Source: CALMEC01 sp964393105
GTDB lineage: Bacteria; Actinomycetota; Thermoleophilia; Miltoncostaeales; Miltoncostaeaceae
Assembly (NCBI GenBank): GCA_964393105.1
Contig: CAYMSM010000070.1
Span: 1-64,000 of the forward strand
Direction: 5' to 3'
Length of the DNA: 64,000 nucleotides
Position numbers and translations under genes: made by a program. Under the pieces are notes generated by a model that saw only the letters and a program-made list of their open reading frames with translations, was not told the DNA's origin and did no database searches. Below, one piece after another: positions 58,501 through 64,000 of this stretch (the first letter of the stretch is position 1; every line of letters starts with the position of its first letter).

Positions 58501-58791
58501 GAGGGTGATGAGCCGGCAGAGGTTCGCGTACCCGGCGTCGGTCTCGACGAGCAGCGTCAGGTGCGACCCGTCGGTGAGCGTCAGCTCGGCCCCTGTGATC
58601 GGTCGGACGCCGGCCTCCTTGGCGGCGTGCGCGAACGCGAGCGACCCCGAGAGCCCGTCGTGGTCGGTCAGCGCCATCGCCGGATACCCGAACGCGGCGG
58701 CCTGTTCCGCGAGCTCCTCAGGCGCCGACGCCCCGTCCAGGAAGCTGAACGCCGAGTGGGAGTGCAGCTCGATATAGGGGGTGCTGTGCAT
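55534..58791 (-). CDS. dnaE2: Error-prone DNA polymerase DnaE2 (ImuC)
   Basis: Damage-tolerance polymerase of the C family, active in SOS mutagenesis. 1085 residues: PHP domain first (YIELHSHSAFSFLDGA, PAMALTDHDGLSG), then the polymerase core with PDIDLDFPRDIREG holding catalytic Asp residues, the fingers, and a C-terminal OB fold (SVAGIVVARQRPG). There is no beta-clamp/tau extension as in replicative DnaE. The ATG at 58791 lies inside a perfect LexA-type palindrome (58787-58816). Works with ImuB, encoded at 62154-63362. Confidence 0.95.
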   Translation of the reverse strand: MHSTPYIELHSHSAFSFLDGASAPEELAEQAAAFGYPAMALTDHDGLSGSLAFAHAAKEAGVRPITGAELTLTDGSHLTLLVETDAGYANLCRLITLAHAATRPPPGRRAIPPALDPAHLGAHAAGLVCLTGCARHGVVPRLVATGRTRDAETAARRLIQTFGTGNVYVELQRPHTRGDRTLLRHLVQLAEAVGLAAVATGDVHAHHPRRAFLQDAFVAIRHHQTLDGSDGERRGNRDAVLRPPAEAAARFADHPTAVVETVRLAERLQFDLTRDLGYTYPDFTADGECADALLARICRHQLGARYSNAARRREALPRLEEELALIAHHGLAGFFLLHREILEIAREVAYTCRPAGSARRSLPPGRGRGSSVGSIVCYLTGLSHIDPVRNKLFLGRFLNRDMASAPDIDLDFPRDIREGLIAEVIRRYGADHAALVAAFPTFRTRMAIRELGKALALPAADIERLSRQADGWSSPTALEEDLLRLPDGERKLRSPRWRALAFLAREAAGLPRHLSQHSGGMIVSARPLGELVPIVPAAFPGRQMVQWDKDSCADAGFVKIDLLGLGMLSAVEECVDLIARRRGTPVDLARIDVHDPVVYDEIRDGDTVGVFQIESRAQIQSILQTQPENLDDLTIQVALIRPGPVSGGAVHPYVKHRNARRRDPDFEPPYDHPLLADCLRETLGVVVFQEQVLEVAMALAGFSPGQAEALRRAMSRKRSRDAMLRLWRQFRDGARARGVDDATIRAVFTKLIGFSNFGFPKAHASAFAVLAYQSAWLRRHHPAEFLAALLNAQPMGFYPPASLVRDAARRGVRTHPPCILRSDAHCTVQADGGVRIGLGYIRGVGDGAERLEQERDHNGPFADLTDLVGRCGLNREQLTALVRAGACDSFDRPRRAMLWELGTLARSAPTQAGRQLPLPIPASPAPPLPRETRFERVITDYETTGLSTGWHLVALVRPGLPPGTRTAAALRDTPDGTSLSVAGIVVARQRPGTAHGIVFLLLEDETGMVNVIVRPQIYERHRALLRSEPLVVAFGRLERKGRNLNVLATRLERAAIPTPSPQYVEESHRLRAAVPEGQHFGRGRR

Positions 58792-58816
58792 AAGCGAACG
58801 TATGTTCGCTTATGCA
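58787..58816. promoter_or_regulatory. SOS (LexA) box overlapping the dnaE2 start
   Basis: CGAAC-GTAT-GTTCG within 13-bp perfect arms (TGCATAAGCGAAC and its complement). Matches the Gram-positive LexA consensus. The dnaE2 ATG occupies part of the left arm. Confidence 0.9.
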
Positions 58817-59092
58817 TCGTCCGTACTCAACCCCGGGTGGGATCGCTCAACGCCCTACCAGGCGCGGCAGTTGCGACCCTTGAACGTGCAACGGTTGCGG
58901 GCCGAGACACCGCCGTTGCCTTGCGATTGAGGACCCAGCCCACGGGTTATGGCACGTGGGCGCTCACCTCGAACGTACGAACCGTGCCAGGCCCGGGAGG
59001 TGAACCATGTTCGCCTCGCTTTAAGATCCTGGGGGCGGTCAGCTACGCTTTGCACGAGTTTCAGGAGGCTGGGCGACAAGGAAGGCGATCTC
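58817..59092. other. Gap between dnaE2 and the next gene
   Basis: About 276 bp. A minus-strand frame ending at 58855 (CTFKGRNCRAW terminus) was considered but lacks a start outside the neighbouring gene. No promoter could be identified for 59093. Confidence 0.4.
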
Positions 59093-60688
59093 GTGAGGCG
59101 ACGCTCCGGGTGGGTGTGCGCGTTGGTTGGGCTGACAGTGCTCCTGGTGAGCGTGGGTCCGGCATCGCCGGCCGCTGTGAAGAAGTGTCCCAAGGGCAAG
59201 GTCACCCGTGTGATCAACGGCAAGAGGGCGTGTGTTGCGGCCAAGGCCTATCGTCAGCGCGTGACACGGCTCACACCGGGGGCCGTGGAGCTTCAGCGCG
59301 TGTTGACGGGCGGCCCGATCAAGCTGCGCCAAAAGAACGGCCGGGTCGTCGCGAACGTCATCCGGCCGAAGTTGGCGGCGGCGGCGGTGAGTGCCTACAA
59401 CGCAGCCGAAGCGGAGTTGACCGTTGCGGTGCGGGCCGCGATGGGGCAGACGGCGAACGCCCGCCTCCACGGGGCCGGCGACACGTCGCTCATCATCAAT
59501 CGTGGCACGGACGGCTCCGTCAGCGGCTCGATCACCAAGACCGTTGCGACGAATGGCCAGACCCTGACGATGAATGTGGGCTTGACCGGGCACCCCGACC
59601 CGGCGGGAGGCAACGGGACGATGGACATCGAGGTCGGTGCAGGGCTCGACGACGGCGCCGGGACCACGACGGCCCGCAGTTTTGGGATCAAGGACTTCAA
59701 GGTCAAGCAACGCCAAACCTGCCCGGATACGACCGGGGCGGTGCAGGTCGACGAGCGGTTCGAAGGCGGGACCACCGGTTCGACGACGTTCGGCTCGACA
59801 CGGGTCAAGCTCGGCACCCTGAGGGAGGGCGTGACCGTGGCAGTCAAGGCGACGGGGCATCCACAGATGGGGGCCGACGGCAAGTTCAAGCCCTTTGTGT
59901 TGACCGTCACCGCGAGCTCCGACTATTCGCGGTCGGTACAGGGGCTCGCGTTCCTGCAGTCCCGAACTCGGGCGGTCAGCTCGGGCAAGTTGACCGGGAC
60001 GATCAACCCCGCGACCGGCCTGCTCACGGGCGCGACGATCACCACCAACGTGCGAACCTCCGGATTTGAGGGGAGCAAGGCGGCCGCGGATGCGGCGTTC
60101 CGCCCCTCGATTGAGAAGATGCTGAACGACGAGGCCGGGAGGGTCCTCAAGTCCCTCAAGGACATCGAGGCGAACGTCCAGAAGGGGGCCTGCAACGACA
60201 GCTATGACATCTCGATGGTGATCTTCACCAACGGGAGCTTCGCCACCCACAGTAGCTCCGGGACGTTGAACGCGGGGCTGACGGCCACAGCCGCCAAGTC
60301 GCCGGCGCAGGTCCTGACCGCCAGCACGACGGCTGCCTACAATGATGTGACGTGGGCGAGCACGACCGACTGCACGTATGCGAGTGACCCGGCCATTCCC
60401 GGCACGATCAGCTTCACGCTCTCGATCACGCCCGCCGGGCTTCTTCACGTGGTGTGGACGGGCTCAGGAGAGCTCAAGGCGCTCGGGACGGCGACGTGTC
60501 CCGCGCCCCCAGACCCACCAGCGGTGATCCCCGGCCAGGTCGGGCCGTCATTGATGCTCCCGACCCCTCAAGCGTTCGACCTCCCCATCAGCGGCGGCCA
60601 GCAGGCGGTCGGTGGCGGGTTCACAGACGGCGGCTCCGGTTGGACCCATTCGGGCACCATCACCGTGACCCGTCGCCCGCCCCAGTAG
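59093..60688 (+). CDS. Secreted protein of unknown family
   Basis: 531 residues. Signal peptide about 1-27 (WVCALVGLTVLLVSVGPASPA), then KKCPKGKVTRVINGKRACVA, a short Cys-bounded basic segment. The rest is beta-rich and Thr/Gly/Ser-rich, with repeated TxTxxxT words, one Lys-rich patch and a Pro-rich C-terminus (CPAPPDPPAVIPG). AAGGAAGG lies 7 nt before the GTG at 59093. Cysteines occur singly across the protein. Likely cell-surface or extracellular. No family recognised. Confidence 0.75.
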   Translation: MRRRSGWVCALVGLTVLLVSVGPASPAAVKKCPKGKVTRVINGKRACVAAKAYRQRVTRLTPGAVELQRVLTGGPIKLRQKNGRVVANVIRPKLAAAAVSAYNAAEAELTVAVRAAMGQTANARLHGAGDTSLIINRGTDGSVSGSITKTVATNGQTLTMNVGLTGHPDPAGGNGTMDIEVGAGLDDGAGTTTARSFGIKDFKVKQRQTCPDTTGAVQVDERFEGGTTGSTTFGSTRVKLGTLREGVTVAVKATGHPQMGADGKFKPFVLTVTASSDYSRSVQGLAFLQSRTRAVSSGKLTGTINPATGLLTGATITTNVRTSGFEGSKAAADAAFRPSIEKMLNDEAGRVLKSLKDIEANVQKGACNDSYDISMVIFTNGSFATHSSSGTLNAGLTATAAKSPAQVLTASTTAAYNDVTWASTTDCTYASDPAIPGTISFTLSITPAGLLHVVWTGSGELKALGTATCPAPPDPPAVIPGQVGPSLMLPTPQAFDLPISGGQQAVGGGFTDGGSGWTHSGTITVTRRPPQ

Positions 60689-60734
60689 CGTCTCGGAGGT
60701 GGGGCCGAGAGCGTCTCGGAGGTGGGTGCCGAGA
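60688..60734 (+). repeat. Two-copy tandem repeat, 23/24 bp
   Basis: GCGTCTCGGAGGTGGGGCCG and GCGTCTCGGAGGTGGGTGCC lead two adjacent units, followed by a partial third unit (GCGTCTGGGGCCGA). It begins at the stop codon of the secreted protein gene. Confidence 0.6.
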
Positions 60735-61049
60735 GCGTCTGGGGCCGACGCGCTGAGCGAAATGCTCGCAGAGGTCGGGCGGGCCTATGACGAAAGACCG
60801 AACGAGATCGGCAGGCCGCTTCTTGCGATGACGCTGATCCGCGATGCCGGTGCGCCTTCCTTGCTCGAACGAAGTGACCGGCATCTGGGCGTCCTGCTGA
60901 GCAGAGTCGTTGAGCGAGACGCCCTTCGAGGCGGCGGCCGTCATTTGACCACCAACGCTCGAGCTACCGTGTCGTGTCTCACACGTCCGTTGACGATATG
61001 GCGAGACAGGATGTACGCGACGAGCGATTTGAGGTGCCCCGTGGGCAGC
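60735..61049. other. Intergenic region between convergent genes
   Basis: About 315 bp. A rightward frame from 60699 (MLAEVGRAYDERPNEIG) has no family match and no ribosome site. Apart from the tandem repeat at its left edge, nothing is supported. Confidence 0.4.
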
Positions 61050-61805
61050 TCAGAGCGGGACGCGAACGGTGACGCTCGTTCCGCCCCACGGAGCGGGGGA
61101 GAGCGTCAGATCACCGCCGATCGCGGTGAGCCGGCTGTGTGCCGCCTGCAGCCCGACCCCGCGGCCGGTGTCGAGGTCGGGAGTACGTTCGGCCGCGCGG
61201 CTCTCGGCGTTGCCGCGATCGCCGATGACGACCGACAGCGCATCGGGCTCGCGGCGGAACGCGATGCGGATCGCGCCGCCATGGGGGCTCCCGTGGGTGA
61301 CGGCGTTGCGCAGGATATGCCCAAGGGCGTCCACCAGCACGCCCGCGGCGCGGCGAGGGATGCGAATGCCGGGAGGCACGATCATCTCGACCGAGACGTC
61401 GATGCCGCGGCGGTCGGCGACGCGACGCACCTCGGCCGATGCGGCGTCGGCAATCTGCTCGAGCTCGACGTCGCGCGTGACACCCGGCCCTGCCCGTCCC
61501 GCGAGCGTGCGCTCGGTCCCGTGGAGCCGTTCCACGATGATCGCCACCGGGGCTGACCGTGCTGAGGCGTCGAATCGTCGAAGCTCCTCGATCGCGCCCT
61601 CGAGCGCGTGAACCTCCTCGGCCAACGCGACGTCGCCGACCTGTGCCGTCAACCCCTTGAGCGAATGCGCCGCCAGCATGGCCCAATCGACGTCACCATC
61701 GTTTGGCGACGTCCTGACGGTCAAGGCCGCCACGATCGCCTCGGCACGCCCGAGCGCCTCGTCGATGTAGAGGCCGAGCAGCGAGGCGCTCAGTTCGGGT
61801 GGCAT
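61050..61805 (-). CDS. CheA-like protein with Hpt and HATPase domains
   Basis: 251 residues. Residues about 1-75 form an Hpt-like four-helix domain with the phospho-His in LAAHSLKGLTAQVG. A short linker leads to a histidine-kinase ATPase domain (about 115-250) with N-box LGHILRNAVTHGSPHG, G1-like VIGDRGNAE and G2-like GRGVGLQAAHSRL, ending GGTSVTVRVPL. The usual dimerisation, CheW and receiver domains are missing, so it is a minimal kinase or phosphotransfer protein. It lies 80 bp after the DUF6504-like gene on the same strand, so SOS coupling is possible but not shown. Confidence 0.8.
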   Translation of the reverse strand: MPPELSASLLGLYIDEALGRAEAIVAALTVRTSPNDGDVDWAMLAAHSLKGLTAQVGDVALAEEVHALEGAIEELRRFDASARSAPVAIIVERLHGTERTLAGRAGPGVTRDVELEQIADAASAEVRRVADRRGIDVSVEMIVPPGIRIPRRAAGVLVDALGHILRNAVTHGSPHGGAIRIAFRREPDALSVVIGDRGNAESRAAERTPDLDTGRGVGLQAAHSRLTAIGGDLTLSPAPWGGTSVTVRVPL

Positions 61806-61884
61806 GTCGGGAGCGTTCGCGGCGAGATCCCATCAACGATTGGCGGGGTGGACGATAGCGGCGCGTCGTGACGGGCTTGCGCGA

Positions 61885-62157
61885 TCATGACGACATGCGG
61901 CGTTGCTCGCGTTCTGTGCGGTTGCGCTGCTGGGCGGTTTGCAGCTGCGCGTGGGCGTACCAGTCGCCGCTGCGGGTGTCGTGGAACGTGACGACGACCT
62001 TGCCGGGCGCGACGACGAGCTCGTAGTAGTGACGGTCGACGGGCTCGTCGGTCCACCAGCGGTCTTGCACCAGCCAGTCCTCGCGGATCGCGGTGACCTC
62101 CCGGCGTCTCCCGTCCACGATGAGCGCGTGGGGGAGGCCGGCAGGTCCCGTGATCAC
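61885..62157 (-). CDS. DUF6504-like protein of the mutasome operon
   Basis: 90 residues, small and soluble. LIVDGRRREVTAIREDWLVQ, DRWWTDEPVDRHYYELVV and TRSGDWYAHAQL resemble, from memory, DUF6504 proteins that occur beside imuB/dnaE2 in actinobacteria. The GTG at 62157 overlaps the imuB TGA (GTGA), so it is translated with imuB. No function is known. A start at 62205 inside imuB would add Arg-rich residues. Confidence 0.7.
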   Translation of the reverse strand: MITGPAGLPHALIVDGRRREVTAIREDWLVQDRWWTDEPVDRHYYELVVAPGKVVVTFHDTRSGDWYAHAQLQTAQQRNRTEREQRRMSS

Positions 62158-63362
62158 GTGGAGGGGTCGTGGCTGATCGAGACGTCGTAGGGGACGAGCG
62201 CCCATCGCCGTTCGGGAAGTTGGGACCACGGTTCGAGCTCGACCAGGCGCAGCACCGCTTCGTCGCCCTGGACGGAGCGCACCTGGCGGATCGCCTCGCG
62301 GGCGCGGCGGTCGCGCTCGAGGGCACCGGTTTCGATGATGGCGAGCTGGTGGCCGGCGAGTGTGCCGGATGCGTCGGCGCGGATGACGAGGGTCTCGACC
62401 GGTCCGCTCACCTCGGCCAAGGAGGGGAGGGCCGCGGTGGCGAGCCGGTCGATCTGTGCGGTGGCCTCACGCAGGGTGAGCGTACGGGTCCACGACCCGC
62501 CGCCCTCCAGCCACGCACGGATGTTGAGGCTGCGAAGCGCGCGTCCACGCGCTCTGGCGGCGCTTGCAAGCTCGGTCAGAAGAAGTGTGGTGGCGGCTTC
62601 GAGGGCGGGCAGCGCGCCGACGGCTTCGGGGAAGTGGAACGCGGCTTGGAGCGGGTCGGGCGGGCGCCTGGGGCGAAGCGCCTCGTCGTCATCGCCGCGG
62701 GCGCAGTGCCAGGCACGCAGGCCTGCCAGGCCCAGGCGGTCGAGTACCGCGGCGCGAGGCAGGGCTGCGACCTGACCGATGGTGGCAAGGCCCAGGTTGG
62801 CGAGCTCAGCGAGCGCTTTGGCGTCGAGCGGGAGCCGGTCGGCGGGCAGGGACGCCAGGAAGTCTGCGACCTCGTCGCGTGTGACGACGAGCGGTGCGCG
62901 CGACGGGGCCTCGCGAGAGGCCTGGAGCGCGGCGAACGGCGTGGGGGCCGCGCCGATGCGCCCGTCGGCGCCGACCGGCAGCGCGGCCTTGACGTGGCGC
63001 AACACCCCGTCCAAACCGCCGTAGAGCCGTTCGAGGCCGATGGTGGTGAACGTCCAGATGCCCGGCGCTCCCGGTTCGACGGCGGCGCCGATCCCCTCGA
63101 GTCGTTCGGTGACCTCTTCGGCCGTGTGTTCGGCTGCGCCCGGGTCGGGCACGACGAGCTCCAGGTGTGGGCATCGCGCGAGCGCCTCACCAACCCGAAG
63201 TCCCGGTGTGACGCCGGCTTCGGCCGCTGTGGGGGTGCACTGACCGACGACCTGCGCAGCGCCCGGTTGCGGTCCGAGCGCGATGCACACATCCATCGGC
63301 CGCCGCGCCGCGAGCAGCGCGACCAGGAGCGCGAACCGGGGGATGGTGGCGGTGACGATCAC
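62154..63362 (-). CDS. imuB: ImuB, catalytically inactive Y-family polymerase homologue
   Basis: 402 residues. Bridges DnaE2 to the clamp and mutasome. The Y-family plan is visible (GVTPGLRVGEALARCP, the thumb with LGLATIGQVAALPRAAVLDRLG), but the catalytic acidic motifs are gone: the first strand reads FALLVALLAARRPMD and the usual Ser-x-Asp-Glu becomes TTIGLERLYGG. This loss is known for ImuB. The C-terminus has a QLPERRW tail that may bind the clamp. The GTG at 63362 overlaps a preceding small ORF. A LexA box lies at 63447-63470. Confidence 0.9.
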   Translation of the reverse strand: MIVTATIPRFALLVALLAARRPMDVCIALGPQPGAAQVVGQCTPTAAEAGVTPGLRVGEALARCPHLELVVPDPGAAEHTAEEVTERLEGIGAAVEPGAPGIWTFTTIGLERLYGGLDGVLRHVKAALPVGADGRIGAAPTPFAALQASREAPSRAPLVVTRDEVADFLASLPADRLPLDAKALAELANLGLATIGQVAALPRAAVLDRLGLAGLRAWHCARGDDDEALRPRRPPDPLQAAFHFPEAVGALPALEAATTLLLTELASAARARGRALRSLNIRAWLEGGGSWTRTLTLREATAQIDRLATAALPSLAEVSGPVETLVIRADASGTLAGHQLAIIETGALERDRRAREAIRQVRSVQGDEAVLRLVELEPWSQLPERRWALVPYDVSISHDPST

Positions 63363-63451
63363 GTACGCATGGCCTCCAGGTAGGCCCGGCGTCCCTCGTC
63401 GAGTCCGAGGAACTCGAAGTGCATACGGAAAAGCGGTGGCGCTGCGATCAT
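63359..63451 (-). CDS. Possible 30-codon leader ORF before imuB
   Basis: MIAAPPLFRMHFEFLGLDEG, then Arg-rich to a TGA that overlaps the imuB GTG (GTGA). It is in the position where imuA' or imuA usually lies. Its ATG is inside the LexA box; an internal ATG at 63424 is possible. It looks plausible as a coupled leader, but this is uncertain. Confidence 0.45.
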   Translation of the reverse strand: MIAAPPLFRMHFEFLGLDEGRRAYLEAMRT

Positions 63452-63470
63452 CGAACATATGTTCGATGAT
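63447..63470. promoter_or_regulatory. SOS (LexA) box upstream of imuB
   Basis: Perfect 24-bp palindrome with 12-bp arms (ATCATCGAACAT and its complement), core CGAAC-ATAT-GTTCG. It overlaps the ATG of the leader ORF, as the dnaE2 box overlaps its start. Confidence 0.92.
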
Positions 63471-63662
63471 TTGAAGACGAAGCGCAAGGGGCACGGGGCC
63501 CACAACGATGTTCCAGGGGAATTCGCGCAACAGTTTGTTGCGCAAAGTGTGAATGGTCCTGCTGCATCAGAGATCCCGCAGCGCTACTGACGATCCGGGC
63601 TAGACAGTGACTACGACGAAGAGTACGATTGGGACTACGGAGAAGTGTACGGAAGGAAGCAG

Positions 63663-63914
63663 ATGGCACGGGTCGTCACAGCTGAAGACCTGCGTGCGCG
63701 GCTCGGAAGAGAACTTGATGCGCTGCGGGAGACGGAGGATGCGTTGTATGTCTCGAAGCGCGGTCGTCTCGCCGCGGTCGTCCTCGATGTTGACCGCTAC
63801 GCGGAGCTGGTGGAGCGGCTCGACTACCTCGAGGACAGCCTCGCGGCCCTCCAGGCTCGCGACGAGCGCAACGCCGCAGTGCCGTGGGGGGATGTCCGCG
63901 GTCACGGCACGTAG
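63663..63914 (+). CDS. Phd/YefM-family antitoxin
   Basis: 83 residues. The N-terminal VVTAEDLRARLGRELDAL and LYVSKRGRLAAVVLDVDRYA match the Phd/YefM DNA-binding dimer fold; the C-terminal part should wrap the toxin. AAGGAAG lies before the ATG at 63663. It precedes a RelE-like toxin by 6 nt and should repress their shared promoter. Confidence 0.85.
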   Translation: MARVVTAEDLRARLGRELDALRETEDALYVSKRGRLAAVVLDVDRYAELVERLDYLEDSLAALQARDERNAAVPWGDVRGHGT

Positions 63915-63920
63915 GCGCGG

Positions 63921-64000
63921 ATGCACGAGGTTCGGCTCCAGCCCGAGGCTGTCCGAGCGTTCGGCCGGCTTGGGGGCAGAATGCAGGAGCGGATCGAGAG
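63921..64000 (+). CDS. RelE/ParE-family toxin, cut by window end
   Basis: Only 26 codons are visible (MHEVRLQPEAVRAFGRLGGR), matching the start of RelE-type mRNA interferases or ParE-like toxins. It follows the antitoxin closely, as in type II modules. The C-terminal catalytic residues lie outside the window, so RelE versus ParE is open. Confidence 0.7.
   Translation, partial: MHEVRLQPEAVRAFGRLGGRMQERIE

Noticed and set aside
58855..59244. Minus-strand frame ending CTFKGRNCRAW
   Set aside because: Its N-terminal half is antisense to the secreted protein gene and no start exists in the gap; possibly a remnant but not supportable.

Overview
The window is uniformly GC-rich and densely coded. 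It looks chromosomal and most likely comes from an actinobacterium, probably class Thermoleophilia (inference). The case rests on high GC in housekeeping genes, frequent GTG/TTG starts and GTGA/TTGA overlaps, Gram-positive-type SOS boxes (CGAAC-N4-GTTCG), a SigB/SigF-type sigma factor, HrcA, fused HisIE, and an ImuB/DnaE2 mutasome. No rRNA, tRNA, CRISPR array, insertion sequence or prophage was recognised. Gene identities come from motifs read by eye, not from searches.

Layout. 0-8.6 kb: a secreted protein cut by the window edge, pyruvate kinase, a small HTH protein, a VapC remnant, a GNAT acetyltransferase divergent from leuS, and a DUF2182/DUF1326 pair. 8.8-16 kb: comEA-comEC (DNA uptake), an MMPL exporter with its TetR repressor and two operator palindromes, and holA. 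16-23.4 kb: rpsT, murJ, lepA-hemW-hrcA and an unknown acidic protein. 23.8-30.5 kb: a surface-protein cluster, with four leftward secreted or anchored proteins facing a SigB/F-type sigma factor and a membrane-anchored HicB-like protein. 30.6-38.6 kb: a compact housekeeping run, dnaJ-prmA-rsmE-mtaB-hit-phoH-ybeY-dgkA/PAP2-cdd-era. 38.6-43.6 kb: a long-type deoC coupled to a two-domain ALDH16-like dehydrogenase, then an MFS exporter. 44-53.4 kb: a Fpg/Nei glycosylase with a hydrolase, divergent from deoC(2)-hisIE-trpE-trpG-trpD-trpC-tlpA-ccmH-DUF72, then an IscA-like protein. 53.4-55.5 kb: a secreted CAP protein, a beta-lactamase-fold protein and a small ORF. 55.5-63.5 kb: an SOS mutasome (dnaE2, imuB, DUF6504-like), each transcription unit headed by a LexA-type box that overlaps its first start codon, with a secreted protein and an Hpt/HATPase protein between. 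63.6-64 kb: a Phd/YefM-RelE toxin-antitoxin pair cut by the edge.

The best candidate for an undescribed system is 23.8-30.5 kb. A 684-residue exported protein is built of eight Gln/Asn/Ser/Ala-alternating repeats of about 70 residues. The later repeats form three two-repeat units with Cys-Cys linkers, resembling an amyloid or beta-solenoid matrix subunit. The upstream gene encodes a protein with a signal peptide, one partial copy of the same repeat, two Trp-x-Trp-x-Trp strands and a C-terminal membrane anchor; it could act as a nucleator or anchor. The divergent sigma gene, a SigB/F-like promoter candidate before the anchor gene, and several GATATC-centred palindromes suggest dedicated control. 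Function is inferred only from sequence pattern and gene order.
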